Source: Nocardia altamirensis NBRC 108246
GTDB lineage: Bacteria > Actinomycetota > Actinomycetes > Mycobacteriales > Mycobacteriaceae
Reading direction: 5' to 3'
DNA length: 64,000 bases
Assembly: GCF_001612685.1 (NCBI RefSeq)
Contig: NZ_BDAY01000068.1
Location: forward strand, 1 to 64,000
The first letter of the stretch is position 1, and every line of letters begins with the position of its first letter. A program made the position numbers and the translations under genes. Of the stretch, positions 10,808 to 18,821 are shown piece after piece. The notes under the pieces were generated by a model. The model was not told the DNA's origin. It saw only the letters and a program-made list of their open reading frames with translations, and did no database searches.

Positions 10808-11307
10808 GTTTCACACACGGCGGTAACGGGAACGACGCGCAGCGCGGTCGTACGGTGACCTCCATTCCCTTGTCCGACGCCAATCCCGCAGGCAGCGCCA
10901 GCATCGGCAGCCTCGTGCGCGATGCCACCGAACAGATGTCGACCCTGGTCCGTGCCGAGGTCGCGCTGGCCAAGGCGGAGGTGACCGGCGAGATCAAGAA
11001 GGGCCTGCAGGGCAGCGTCTACTTCATCCTCGCCCTGACCGTCCTGCTGTTCAGCACCTTCTTCTTTTTCTTCTTCCTCGGCGAACTGCTCGATGTGTGG
11101 CTGGCTCGCTGGGCGGCGTTCCTGATCGTGTTCGGCCTGATGATCCTCGCGACGGCACTGCTCGCGTTCCTCGGCTATCTGCGGGTGAAGAAGTTGCGCG
11201 CACCCGAGAAGACGATCGATTCGCTCAAGGCGACCGCGGCGGTGCTGCCGCACGGCTTCGGCGCCGCGGCGCACGAGCGGCCCGCATTGGAAAAGCCCAC
11301 CTCGTAA
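10804..11307 (+). CDS. Phage holin family (superfamily III/DUF1469-type) membrane protein
   Basis: This 167-residue protein is related, by position and architecture, to M. tuberculosis Rv3669. After a polar N-terminus, an amphipathic helix (SLVRDATEQMSTLVRAEVAL) leads into two membrane helices: a Phe-rich one (residues about 73-97) and one around residues 100-124. A basic, polar tail follows. Despite the family name, these are chromosomal membrane proteins of unknown role and not lysis proteins. The GTG start overlaps the nhaA stop (GTGA), so the two are probably translated together. Confidence 0.8.
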   Translation: MSFTHGGNGNDAQRGRTVTSIPLSDANPAGSASIGSLVRDATEQMSTLVRAEVALAKAEVTGEIKKGLQGSVYFILALTVLLFSTFFFFFFLGELLDVWLARWAAFLIVFGLMILATALLAFLGYLRVKKLRAPEKTIDSLKATAAVLPHGFGAAAHERPALEKPTS

Positions 11308-11338
11308 CCGCTCGCTCGCGCGCGGATACCTCGACTAT

Positions 11339-11344
11339 TAGGCT
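11339..11344 (+). promoter_or_regulatory. -10 box of ephE, leaderless
   Basis: TAGGCT ends 8 nt before the GTG start at 11353 and no ribosome binding site is present, so transcription probably begins at the start codon. Confidence 0.5.
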
Positions 11345-11352
11345 GCCTCGGC

Positions 11353-12288
11353 GTGTCGTCGAACTTCATTCCTGATCCCTCCAGCGTCCGTTACGACGGC
11401 CCATGGGCGCATCGGGACGTTCATGCCAACGGCATCCGATTCCACGTCGTCGACGCGGCGCCCGACCGCACCGACGCCCCACTTGTCGTGCTGCTGCACG
11501 GCTTCGCCGACTTCTGGTGGACGTGGCGGCATCAGCTGACCGGGCTCGCCGACCTGGGCTACCGCGCGGTCGCCGTCGACCTGCGCGGCTACGGCGACAG
11601 TGACAAACCGCCGCGCGGTTACGACGGCTGGACGCTGGCGGGCGATATCGCCGGGCTCATCCGCGCCCTCGGCTATGCCGACGCGACGCTGGTCGGGCAT
11701 GCGGACGGCGGACTGGTCTGCTGGGCGACCGCCGTGCTGCACCCGCGACTGGTCAGTTCGATCGGCGTGGTGAGTTCACCGCACCCGGCGGCACTCAAGA
11801 GCGCGGTGCTGCGCAACCGGCGCCAGCGCGCGGTCTGGCTGCCGAACTTCCTGCGCTATCAGCTGCCCCGCTACGGCGAGCACCTGCTCACCGCCGGCGG
11901 CGGCTTCGAGGTCGAGCGGCTGTTGCGCCAGCGGGTGAGCGGATCCTGGTCCGGCACCGCCGAATTCGTCGACACGGCGCGGCGGATGCGTTCGGCCATC
12001 CAGATTCCCGGCGCCGCGCACTGTGCGCTGGAGTATCAGCGTTGGGCGTTTCGCAGCCAGTGGCGCCCGGACGGCCGCCGCTTCATGGCGACCATGCGGG
12101 AGCCGATCCGCATTCCGGTGCTGGCCATGCGCGGCGATCTCGACGGCTATGTGCTCAACGGCACCTTCCGGCGTGGACATCACCTCTCGCCGGACCGCCG
12201 CCTGGTCGCCATCTCTGACGCGGGCCACTATGCGCACCAGGAGAATCCGGACGCGGTGACGGCGGAATTGGCGAAGCTGCTGGCCTGA
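11353..12288 (+). CDS. ephE: EphE-like alpha/beta hydrolase fold protein, catalytic nucleophile missing
   Basis: This 311-residue protein follows the order and sequence of M. tuberculosis EphE, annotated as an epoxide hydrolase. The fold is clear: oxyanion motif LLHGFADFWW (residues 48-57) and a late His in DAGHYAHQEN. However, the nucleophile elbow reads GHADGG (115-120). In this alignment the residue that is Asp in epoxide hydrolases (GHDWGG) or Ser in esterases (GHSMGG) is Ala117. The same GHADGG is, from memory, present in the mycobacterial protein, so this is probably an ancestral change. An active epoxide hydrolase is therefore doubtful; a non-catalytic role, or use of Asp118, is possible. 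Confidence 0.75.
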   Translation: MSSNFIPDPSSVRYDGPWAHRDVHANGIRFHVVDAAPDRTDAPLVVLLHGFADFWWTWRHQLTGLADLGYRAVAVDLRGYGDSDKPPRGYDGWTLAGDIAGLIRALGYADATLVGHADGGLVCWATAVLHPRLVSSIGVVSSPHPAALKSAVLRNRRQRAVWLPNFLRYQLPRYGEHLLTAGGGFEVERLLRQRVSGSWSGTAEFVDTARRMRSAIQIPGAAHCALEYQRWAFRSQWRPDGRRFMATMREPIRIPVLAMRGDLDGYVLNGTFRRGHHLSPDRRLVAISDAGHYAHQENPDAVTAELAKLLA

Positions 12289-12369
12289 ACGCCCTCCGCT
12301 GACGACTCGACCGGTTCGACTGTCCTTGTGCGAGCCGACAATTCCGAGCGATCGGCGTAGCCCTGAGTC

Positions 12370-12400
12370 GAAGACGGCCCGCGATGAGCAGGCCGCCTTC
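12370..12400. terminator. Imperfect hairpin between ephE and marP
   Basis: Arms 12370-12379 and 12391-12400 pair with one A-C mismatch around an 11-nt loop in the gap between the convergent ephE and marP genes. Confidence 0.4.
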
Positions 12401-12405
12401 GATCA

Positions 12406-13599
12406 TCAGCTGAGCACGCAGGCTCCGGTGCCGACCGGAACGTTCGATCCGGCCGCGGCGTCGAGCTGGGCGCGCACCTCGTTCAAGGTGAGCACGTAGC
12501 CGGTGTCGTCGTCGGTGACGGCGGCGCCGAACACGACGCCGAGCACCTCGCCCTTGGTATCCACCAGTGGCCCACCGGAATTGCCCGCGCGGACCTGACC
12601 GCGGACGGTGTACACCTGACGTTCCACCGTGCCGTTGCGGTAGATGGTCGGACCGGTGAGATCCAGCGTCTCCCGCACGCGCGCCGCGCTGGCCGTGTAC
12701 GGACCACCGCCGGGGTAGCCGAGCACGATGGCGCTGTCACCGGAGCGGGCAGGCGTCGGCGCCTGCGGCACCACCGGGGCGGCGAGGCCGGGCACCGCGA
12801 GCACGGCCACGTCCTTCGACGGGTCGAACAACACCACGGTCGCATCCAGCGCGCCCTGTGCGCTGTCCACCTGCACGCTGGTGGTGCCTGCCACCACGTG
12901 GGCGTTGGTCATCATCCGCTCGGGTGCGATCACGAAGCCCGAACCCTCCAGCGCCCGCTGGCAACTCGGCGCGACACCACGGATGCGCAGCACACTCGAC
13001 CGCAGCGAGGCGGCGACCGGGCTGGCGAGCACGCTGCCGTCCGGCGGCTCGACGGCCGCGATCGGGGCCCGCCCGAACGGGCCGATCACGTCCGGCAGGC
13101 CGGAGGTGTTGAGCAGCTTGGAGAATTCGTTGGGCAGCCTGCGCAGCCAGTTCGGCGCGACCTCGTTGACGTCGGCGAGGACACGCGAGCCGTTGATCGC
13201 GGTGGCGATCGCAGGCTGCGACGAGGTGGCCAACGGCAACGCGAGCAACCACGCGGTGACCAGCACGGCCACCGCCTGCAACGCGGCGCCGACCACGCTG
13301 TCCACACTGCGGGTGAACGGATGTCGCATGCCGCTGCGCGCGGCGCGGCCGAGCACCATGCCCGCGACCTCGCCGATGATCACCAGCAGCACGATCAGCA
13401 GCACGCCGGTGAGCACGCGCGCACGGCCCTCGTCGACGTGGACCAGGATGTGCGGCGCGATCAGGATGCCTGCGACCGCACCGAGGACAACGCCGAGGAA
13501 CGCGAGTGCGGACGCGACCGCACCCTGACGCCATCCCGAGGACGCGGCCAGCAGTGCGAGCAGCACCACCGCGATATCGAGCCAGGCAGACGAACTCAC
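12406..13599 (-). CDS. marP: Membrane-anchored serine protease MarP
   Basis: MarP is a periplasmic chymotrypsin-fold protease that in mycobacteria keeps internal pH stable under acid and oxidative stress and processes cell-wall enzymes such as RipA. This 397-residue copy has four N-terminal membrane helices (about 5-22, 27-50, 62-84, 101-124), a linker and a protease domain. The triad is complete: His234 in TNAHVVAG, Asp263 in KDVAVL and Ser341 in GNSGGPL. Cys213 and Cys394 correspond to the disulfide that controls activity in the mycobacterial enzyme. AGGTGG precedes the GTG start. It is the last gene of the minus-strand nth-tlpA-NUDIX-marP block. Confidence 0.93.
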   Translation of the reverse strand: MSSSAWLDIAVVLLALLAASSGWRQGAVASALAFLGVVLGAVAGILIAPHILVHVDEGRARVLTGVLLIVLLVIIGEVAGMVLGRAARSGMRHPFTRSVDSVVGAALQAVAVLVTAWLLALPLATSSQPAIATAINGSRVLADVNEVAPNWLRRLPNEFSKLLNTSGLPDVIGPFGRAPIAAVEPPDGSVLASPVAASLRSSVLRIRGVAPSCQRALEGSGFVIAPERMMTNAHVVAGTTSVQVDSAQGALDATVVLFDPSKDVAVLAVPGLAAPVVPQAPTPARSGDSAIVLGYPGGGPYTASAARVRETLDLTGPTIYRNGTVERQVYTVRGQVRAGNSGGPLVDTKGEVLGVVFGAAVTDDDTGYVLTLNEVRAQLDAAAGSNVPVGTGACVLS

Positions 13600-13624
13600 G
13601 AATCCACCTCGCTCGGTTCGGTGC

Positions 13625-14341
13625 TCATAAGGTCATTCCGAGGTCGCCAAGCGCGGTCTCCAGATCACGGACGTCGTCGTGGTTCCAATCCTGTTCCCAG
13701 CCAGCGGTTTTGAAGATGCCTGCGAGGATACCGCCGGTGAGTCCCCAAACCAACATGCCGTCGACCAGGAAGGCCGGGCTCTGGTAGCCGAGGCTGCCGC
13801 GGACCAGGAAGCGGTTCGCCGGATCGAGCAGCTCGGCCAGCGGCACCCGCACCACCCGTTCGGTCTCGCTCTCGTCCACCACCCGCACCTCGCTCGGCGT
13901 GCGCCAGTAGGCGACCACCGGCGTCACGTCGAAACGGGACGGCGGCACGAACAACTTCGGTAGCACCGCGAGGGGTTCCACGCCCGACCGATCGAGCCCG
14001 GTCTCCTCACACGCCTCCCGAAGCGCGGTGTCGATCGGTCCGTTGTCACCCGGATCCACCTCGCCGCCGGGAAACGCGATCTGGCCGCGATGCTGGCGCA
14101 GAGTGGCCGCGCGCTGGGTGAGCAGCACCTCCGCGTCGGCGGGTAGCCCGCCGAGCCCATCCGGATCGGCCTCAGCGGCACCGCCGAACAGCACAAGGAC
14201 CGCAGCCTGGCGTGGTGTCGAGGTCAGGGACATGGCACGGCGCAGCGCCCGCGCCAACGTCAGCGTGTCCGACGCGTCGGCGGCAGGCTCGGTGGCCCGG
14301 CTCAACCACTTCGGAATATCGTGCGGCACAGGGATGCTCAC
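13625..14341 (-). CDS. NUDIX hydrolase, CoA pyrophosphatase type
   Basis: This 238-residue NUDIX enzyme belongs to the CoA-cleaving subgroup, which splits CoA into phosphopantetheine and 3',5'-ADP. The subgroup signature LLTQRAATLRQHRGQIAF leads directly into the NUDIX box, whose metal-binding core is REACEETGL. The GTG at 14341 overlaps the stop of the upstream thioredoxin-like gene (GTGA), which fixes the start and implies coupling. The conserved order nth, thioredoxin-like, NUDIX, marP is that of M. tuberculosis Rv3674c-Rv3671c. Confidence 0.88.
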   Translation of the reverse strand: MSIPVPHDIPKWLSRATEPAADASDTLTLARALRRAMSLTSTPRQAAVLVLFGGAAEADPDGLGGLPADAEVLLTQRAATLRQHRGQIAFPGGEVDPGDNGPIDTALREACEETGLDRSGVEPLAVLPKLFVPPSRFDVTPVVAYWRTPSEVRVVDESETERVVRVPLAELLDPANRFLVRGSLGYQSPAFLVDGMLVWGLTGGILAGIFKTAGWEQDWNHDDVRDLETALGDLGMTL

Positions 14342-14967
14342 GCAGCAACCCCCAGCTCCTGCGCGACCGTTTCCGTGATGTCGTCCACCCCGCTGAACGC
14401 GCGAACCACGACCTTGGCCACCGAACCGTCCGCCCGCACCAGCACCGAGATCGGCAGCACCGCAGGCGCACCGACGGCCGTGCGCACCCGCGCGGCGGCG
14501 TCGAGCACGCCGGGCAGTGTCACGTCCAGTCCCACCAGCCGCGATATCGCCTTGGCCTCCTCGGGGTCGCTGTGCACGGTCAGCACGGTAATCGCGTTTC
14601 CGGCCCGTTGGGCGAACTGCTGCAAATACGGCAATTCCTTTGCACACGGCGCACACCAGTACGCCCAGAGGTTCAGCAGCGCCGGCTTACCGGCGAGCGC
14701 GGCGGACAGATCGAGCGATCCGCCGTCTGCCAGGCAGTTCACCGCCAGTCCCGCCAGCGGTCCCGCGCCGGTGCTGCCTGCTGCAGGCTGCGGGCAGGCC
14801 GCGAGCCCGGCCGCAGCGCGTTGCTGGCCGGACACTGCGGTATCCGCCGCGGTCGCTTCGACGGGGGTCTCGGCGTCACGGCCGCGCGGCCACAGCGCCG
14901 CCGCGAGCGCTACCACCGCGATCAACCCCGCCAACGCCCATCGCCAAGCAACCGGCAGTTGCCTCAC
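14338..14967 (-). CDS. Membrane-anchored thioredoxin-like protein (TlpA/ResA type)
   Basis: This 209-residue exported thiol-disulfide protein has an uncleaved N-terminal helix (WALAGLIAVVALAAALW, residues 9-25) that anchors it in the membrane. The thioredoxin fold carries a redox centre WCAPC. Two extra cysteines precede it (in ACPQPA and NCLADGG) and may form a structural disulfide. The GTG at 14967 overlaps the nth stop by 4 nt. A role in extracytoplasmic thiol reduction or cytochrome maturation is inferred from the family. The neighbouring MarP uses a periplasmic disulfide, which makes a link attractive but unproven. Confidence 0.85.
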   Translation of the reverse strand: MRQLPVAWRWALAGLIAVVALAAALWPRGRDAETPVEATAADTAVSGQQRAAAGLAACPQPAAGSTGAGPLAGLAVNCLADGGSLDLSAALAGKPALLNLWAYWCAPCAKELPYLQQFAQRAGNAITVLTVHSDPEEAKAISRLVGLDVTLPGVLDAAARVRTAVGAPAVLPISVLVRADGSVAKVVVRAFSGVDDITETVAQELGVAA

Positions 14968-15797
14968 CGGCCCACCAGCTCGAGCAGATGCTCCTTCTCG
15001 GGACCCTTCACCAGCTCGGCCGCGGTATCCGGATCGGTCGGCCCTGCCCCGAACGACGGGCAGTCCTTGGCGAGCACGCAGACACCGCAAGCCGGCTTAC
15101 GCGCATGACACACCCGGCGCCCGTGGAAGATCACCCGGTGCGACAGCATCGTCCAGTCTTTGCGCTCGATGAGCTCGCCGATGAGGTGTTCGACCTTCAC
15201 CGGATCTTCCTCGGTGGTCCACCCCCAGCGGCGCACCAGGCGGCCGAAATGGGTGTCGACGGTGATGCCGGGCACACCGAACGCGTTGCCGAGGATGACG
15301 TTCGCGGTCTTGCGTCCGATGCCGGGCAACTTGACGAGTTCGTCCATGGTGTGAGGCAACTCACCGTTGTGGTGTTCCAGCAGTGCCTGTCCGAGGCCGA
15401 TCAGCGAGGTTGCTTTGTTTCGGAAGAAGCCGGTCGATCGGATGTATTCCTCCAGCTCCGCGCGGTTCGCCTCGGCGTAGGCGCGGGCGTCGGGGTACTT
15501 CGCGAACAGGGCAGGCGTGGTGAGATTCACCCGCACATCCGTGGACTGCGCGGAAAGTATTGTCGCGACCGCCAATTCGAGCGGCGTTGTGAAGTCCAGC
15601 TCACAGTGCGCGTCCGGGAAAGCGGCGGCAAGAGTGCGGTTCATCCGGCGCGCTCGCCGGACTAGTCCGAGCTGAGTTTCCGCTTGTCGCGCGCGGGATT
15701 TCCGTTTCGGAGCGGCAACCACGGCAGGTTGCGCATCGGTCGCCTCGACGGCGGGCGCCCGCCCGTTCCCGGCGGCTGTGGAGGGGGTGACACGCAC
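14964..15797 (-). CDS. nth: Endonuclease III
   Basis: This bifunctional DNA glycosylase/AP lyase removes oxidised pyrimidines in base excision repair. The helix-hairpin-helix LPGIGRKTANVILG supplies the catalytic lysine and VDTHFGRL the catalytic aspartate. The C-terminal iron-sulfur loop is complete with spacing C-X6-C-X2-C-X5-C (CHARKPACGVCVLAKDC). With the GTG at 15797 the protein is 277 residues and carries an extra basic, low-complexity N-terminus of about 50 residues. That start is favoured because TATGGT (15804-15809, minus strand) lies 6 nt upstream, giving a leaderless message. A later start at the Met of MNRTLAAAFP cannot be excluded. Confidence 0.93.
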   Translation of the reverse strand: MRVTPSTAAGNGRAPAVEATDAQPAVVAAPKRKSRARQAETQLGLVRRARRMNRTLAAAFPDAHCELDFTTPLELAVATILSAQSTDVRVNLTTPALFAKYPDARAYAEANRAELEEYIRSTGFFRNKATSLIGLGQALLEHHNGELPHTMDELVKLPGIGRKTANVILGNAFGVPGITVDTHFGRLVRRWGWTTEEDPVKVEHLIGELIERKDWTMLSHRVIFHGRRVCHARKPACGVCVLAKDCPSFGAGPTDPDTAAELVKGPEKEHLLELVGR

Positions 15798-15803
15798 CTG
15801 TCC

Positions 15804-15809
15804 ACCATA
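15804..15809 (-). promoter_or_regulatory. -10 box of nth, leaderless
   Basis: TATGGT on the minus strand lies 6 nt before the GTG at 15797 with no ribosome binding site between. Confidence 0.45.
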
Positions 15810-15888
15810 CGGAACGGCGGGCCAACGTTGCCCGTCCAGTTCGGTTGCCGTGTTCCATCTGAGACCTAGACCGTGTTTACTCCTCCGT

Positions 15889-16131
15889 ATGCAAGGACTC
15901 GCTGTGGTGCTCTTCCCAGTGCTGTTGATGCTGTTCGCACTGGGTATGGAGCGGGTCGAGAACCGGCTCCGCAAACTTCTCGAACCCGACGAAGAGGTTC
16001 AGCAGTACCTGGACAAAGCAAGCAACGCAGAAGTGAAAGAGCTGACGAGGCTCGGCCTGCCCGCCGCCGTCGCCCGGATGCGCAAGCGCCGTGCCCGCGG
16101 CGAGGAGCTGGATGTGGCACGCGCGAGCTGA
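15889..16131 (+). CDS. Small single-pass membrane protein, Rv3675-like
   Basis: This 80-residue protein has one N-terminal hydrophobic helix (AVVLFPVLLMLFALGM) followed by a charged, helical cytoplasmic tail ending in a basic cluster (RMRKRRARGEELD). It occupies the place of M. tuberculosis Rv3675, between nth (divergent) and crp. No function is known and no enzymatic motif is present. The ATG at 15889 has no good ribosome binding site. Confidence 0.7.
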   Translation: MQGLAVVLFPVLLMLFALGMERVENRLRKLLEPDEEVQQYLDKASNAEVKELTRLGLPAAVARMRKRRARGEELDVARAS

Positions 16132-16336
16132 TCGACGAGACGGTCGGTCGCTCCGGTGACCAGCAAGGGACCCGCAAACATCGCAGCGGCGATACTGGTA
16201 CGGTTTCTCGCTGCGCCACGCAATCCACACGTTCCGTGGTGTCTGTCACTACGCTGTCATCATGCCGCGTAGACTGCGCTGTTGGCCGAGTCGCTTTCGG
16301 TCCAGTACAGAGCCATTTCCCATAAGGAGCACATAA

Positions 16337-17011
16337 GTGGACGAGGCCCTCGCCAGAGCAGGCATCTTCCAGGGCGTCGAGCCCACTGCGGTGGCCGCCC
16401 TCGCCAAGCAATTGCAGCCCGTGGATTTTCCACGTGGTCATGTCATTTTCAACGAAGGTGAACCGGGTGATCGGCTGTACATCATCACCTCGGGCAAGGT
16501 GAAGATCGGGCGCCGGTCCCCGGACGGCCGGGAAAACCTGCTGACCATCATGGGCCCGTCGGACATGTTCGGTGAGCTGTCGATTTTCGATCCAGGCCCG
16601 CGTACCTCCACCGCGACAACGGTGACCGAGGTCCGCGCCGTCACGATGGATCGGGACGCCTTGAAGTCGTGGATCGACCAGCGCCCCGAGATCGCTGAGC
16701 AGTTGCTCCGCGTCCTCGCCCGGCGCCTGCGTCGCACCAACAACAACCTGGCCGACCTCATCTTCACCGACGTCCCCGGCCGGGTCGCCAAGGCGCTGCT
16801 GCAGCTCGCGCAGCGGTTCGGCACCCAGGAGGCCGGCGCGCTTCGGGTCACCCACGACCTCACCCAGGAAGAGATCGCCCAGCTCGTCGGCGCATCTCGC
16901 GAGACCGTGAACAAGGCGCTCGCCGACTTCGCGCATCGCGGCTGGCTGCGGCTGGAGGGCAAGAGCGTGCTCATCTCCGACTCCGAGCGCCTCGCCCGGC
17001 GCGCTCGCTGA
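16337..17011 (+). CDS. crp: Crp/GlxR-type cAMP-responsive global regulator
   Basis: This 224-residue protein is nearly co-linear with mycobacterial Crp (Rv3676) and corynebacterial GlxR. Residues 1-115 form the cyclic-nucleotide domain, with the phosphate-binding cassette GELSIFDPGPRTSTAT. A long dimer helix (APEIAEQLLRVLARRLRR region) leads to the winged helix-turn-helix, LTQEEIAQLVGASRETVNKA, whose recognition helix binds TGTGA-N6-TCACA. An AAGGAG site precedes the GTG start by 9 nt. The gene stands alone and ends at a large terminator. A site matching its target lies at 60128-60143 in this window. Confidence 0.95.
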   Translation: MDEALARAGIFQGVEPTAVAALAKQLQPVDFPRGHVIFNEGEPGDRLYIITSGKVKIGRRSPDGRENLLTIMGPSDMFGELSIFDPGPRTSTATTVTEVRAVTMDRDALKSWIDQRPEIAEQLLRVLARRLRRTNNNLADLIFTDVPGRVAKALLQLAQRFGTQEAGALRVTHDLTQEEIAQLVGASRETVNKALADFAHRGWLRLEGKSVLISDSERLARRAR

Positions 17012-17021
17012 TTCCCCGAAC

Positions 17022-17134
17022 CACTGCTGGATTCAGCGCTGCACTGCCATGAGCGCGTCAGGCCCGGAGGCGGTAGCGCCGCGTCACCGCCCAGGGCCTG
17101 CGCTCATCGCCATCAGGCGCTGAATCCGGCAGTG
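17022..17134. terminator. Large nested hairpin between crp and the MBL gene
   Basis: Successive nested arms pair across the gap: 17022-17039 with 17117-17134 (18 bp, one G-T), 17049-17056 with 17100-17107, 17059-17065 with 17094-17100, and 17069-17074 with 17086-17091. The whole intergenic region folds into one long stem, suited to terminating both convergent genes. Confidence 0.7.
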
Positions 17135-17157
17135 CTGGTTCGCCAGCGATACGCCCG

Positions 17158-17949
17158 CTAACCCTCGGCGCGCAGGTACTCCAGTTGGGCCTGCACCGAA
17201 CTGCGGGCAGCCAGCCACAGTCGCTTGTCGACATCGGCGTAGACCCGGCGCACCACGGCCATCGCGCCCGCGTTCGGGCCGAGCACCTGTAGCGCTTCCC
17301 GCACTTGATCGAGACGTTCGTGACGGTGTGCGATGTAGTAGCGGGCCACCGGTTCCAGATCGGGATGGTCCGGACCGTGCGCGGGCAGGAGCGCTTTCCC
17401 CGCACCGGCCTCGACCAGTCGATCCAACGAGACCAGATAGTCGGCCAGGGTGCCGTCGGTCGAATCGAGCACGGTGGTTCCGCTGCCGAGGATCGTGTCA
17501 CCGGTCAGCACCGCGTCGTCGAGCACGAAGCTCACGGAATCACCCGTGTGGCCCGGAGTGTCGAGCACGGTGATCCGCAGGCCTGCCGCCTCGATCACCT
17601 CACCGTCGACCAGTACCGTGTCCGAACCGCGCAGAAAGCCGGATTCCTTGGCGCGCACCGGAGTTCCGGTCAGCTCGACCAGCTTGTCGATGCCGCCGGT
17701 GTGATCGTGATGCCGGTGCGTGATCAGGGTGAGCGCGATATCGCCGCCGGTGACCTCGGCAATCCGCGCGCTGTGCTTCTTGTCCTTCGGCCCGGGATCG
17801 ATGACCACACAGTCCGATCGGCCCGGCGCGCGCAGAATCCAGGTGTTGGTGCCATCCAGCGTCATCTGCCCTGGATTGTTCGCGAGCAGCACCGCTGCCG
17901 TCGGGGTTACCTGTCGTAGCTGCCCGTAGGCGGGATGTTCAAGAGCCAT
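17158..17949 (-). CDS. Metallo-beta-lactamase fold hydrolase (Rv3677c-like)
   Basis: This 263-residue MBL-fold protein has the zinc motif HRHHDH (in LTLITHRHHDHTGG), a downstream metal His in DTPGHTGDSV and a bridging Asp in VLTGDTILG. Later regions resemble the LACTB2 group, which are RNases or glyoxalase-like hydrolases rather than antibiotic resistance enzymes. GAGGA lies 8 nt before the ATG at 17949, so that start is preferred over the ATG 6 nt upstream. It follows the RidA gene in the same direction, as in M. tuberculosis. Confidence 0.88.
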   Translation of the reverse strand: MALEHPAYGQLRQVTPTAAVLLANNPGQMTLDGTNTWILRAPGRSDCVVIDPGPKDKKHSARIAEVTGGDIALTLITHRHHDHTGGIDKLVELTGTPVRAKESGFLRGSDTVLVDGEVIEAAGLRITVLDTPGHTGDSVSFVLDDAVLTGDTILGSGTTVLDSTDGTLADYLVSLDRLVEAGAGKALLPAHGPDHPDLEPVARYYIAHRHERLDQVREALQVLGPNAGAMAVVRRVYADVDKRLWLAARSSVQAQLEYLRAEG

Positions 17950-18021
17950 GCCCATATTCCTCGCGTGCGATCAGCGAGCCGACGCCCGCGGCGCCAAGGG
18001 TGCCGCGGGCCCGGCAAGCAA

Positions 18022-18489
18022 TTACTTCACTTCGGCGATGATTTCTACCTCGACCGGAGTGTTCTTCGGCAGTTCGGAGACGCCGACGGCGGAGCGGGCG
18101 TGCACGCCCGCATCGCCGAAGACCTCGGCGAGGAATTCGGACGCGCCGTTGATGACGATCGGCTGATCGTTGTATCCCGGTGCGGAAGCGACGAATCCGA
18201 CCACCTTCACGATGCGCACCACCGCGTCGAGCCCGACCAGTGCGTGCACCGCGGCCAGCGCGTTGAGCGCGCACAGGCGCGCGGCTTCCTTCGCGTCCTC
18301 GGTGCTCACCTCGGCGCCGACCTTGCCGACGGCCGACAGCTCACCGTTCACGAACGGCAGCTGGCCGGAGGTGTAGACCAGCGAACCGGTCCGGATCGCC
18401 GGAATGTAGGCGGCCACGGGTGCCGCGACCGGAGGCAGGGTCAGTCCGAGGCGGGTTAGGTTGCTCTCCCAGTTGGTCACTGCGGTCAT
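18022..18489 (-). CDS. RidA (YjgF/UK114) family protein
   Basis: This 155-residue protein has the family pattern of an N-terminal SGQLPFVNGE strand, a helical middle and a C-terminal HARSAVGVSELPKNTPVEVE block. The Arg in HARSAVG is the residue that binds the carboxylate of imine substrates in RidA. Such proteins hydrolyse reactive enamines and imines released by PLP enzymes. A strong AAGGAG site precedes the ATG. It lies between the DUF4177 gene and the MBL gene and is likely co-transcribed with both. Confidence 0.88.
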   Translation of the reverse strand: MTAVTNWESNLTRLGLTLPPVAAPVAAYIPAIRTGSLVYTSGQLPFVNGELSAVGKVGAEVSTEDAKEAARLCALNALAAVHALVGLDAVVRIVKVVGFVASAPGYNDQPIVINGASEFLAEVFGDAGVHARSAVGVSELPKNTPVEVEIIAEVK

Positions 18490-18499
18490 CGCCGTCTCC

Positions 18500-18661
18500 T
18501 TACTTCGGGCGCTTGAGGTAGGCGACGTGCTGTTCGCCGGTCGGGCCGGGCAGCACGGTCACCAGCTCCCAGCCGTCGGCGCCCCACTGATCGAGAATCT
18601 GCTTCGTCGCGTGCGTCAACAGCGGCACGGTCGCGTACTCCCACAAGCTCGCATCACTCAT
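18500..18661 (-). CDS. DUF4177-like small protein (Rv3678A-like)
   Basis: This 53-codon gene reads MSDASLWEYATVPLLTHATK at its start, then DQWGADGWELV, and ends in LKRPK. The WEYATVP and GADGWELV motifs are those of small DUF4177-type proteins. M. tuberculosis carries such a gene at the same place, between RidA and the ArsA pair. A TAAGCT box on the minus strand (18668-18673) is 6 nt before the ATG, so it is probably the leaderless first gene of the DUF4177-RidA-MBL operon. Function is unknown. Confidence 0.8.
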   Translation of the reverse strand: MSDASLWEYATVPLLTHATKQILDQWGADGWELVTVLPGPTGEQHVAYLKRPK

Positions 18662-18667
18662 GGGGTG

Positions 18668-18673
18668 AGCTTA
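18668..18673 (-). promoter_or_regulatory. -10 box of the DUF4177-RidA-MBL operon, leaderless
   Basis: TAAGCT on the minus strand lies 6 nt before the ATG at 18661. Confidence 0.5.
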
Positions 18674-18808
18674 TTGGCCGCGCGGGCGCGGCGTGGTTCG
18701 CGGCCCCCTCGGTCGGGCGACGACGGCGACCGTCTCACTGTCTGGTACAGATCGCCCGCAAATCCGGTCGACAACCGGATCCCTCGGGCGCGATCTCAGA
18801 ACGGGTTA

Positions 18809-18814
18809 TAGGCT
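18809..18814 (+). promoter_or_regulatory. -10 box of the ArsA-like pair, leaderless
   Basis: TAGGCT lies 7 nt before the GTG at 18822, the same hexamer as used by ephE. Confidence 0.5.
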
Positions 18815-18821
18815 CGCGAGC

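Noticed and set aside
10804..11307. Prophage remnant suggested by the holin-family match
   Set aside because: The gene sits in conserved chromosomal synteny with Rv3669, and no other phage gene is nearby.
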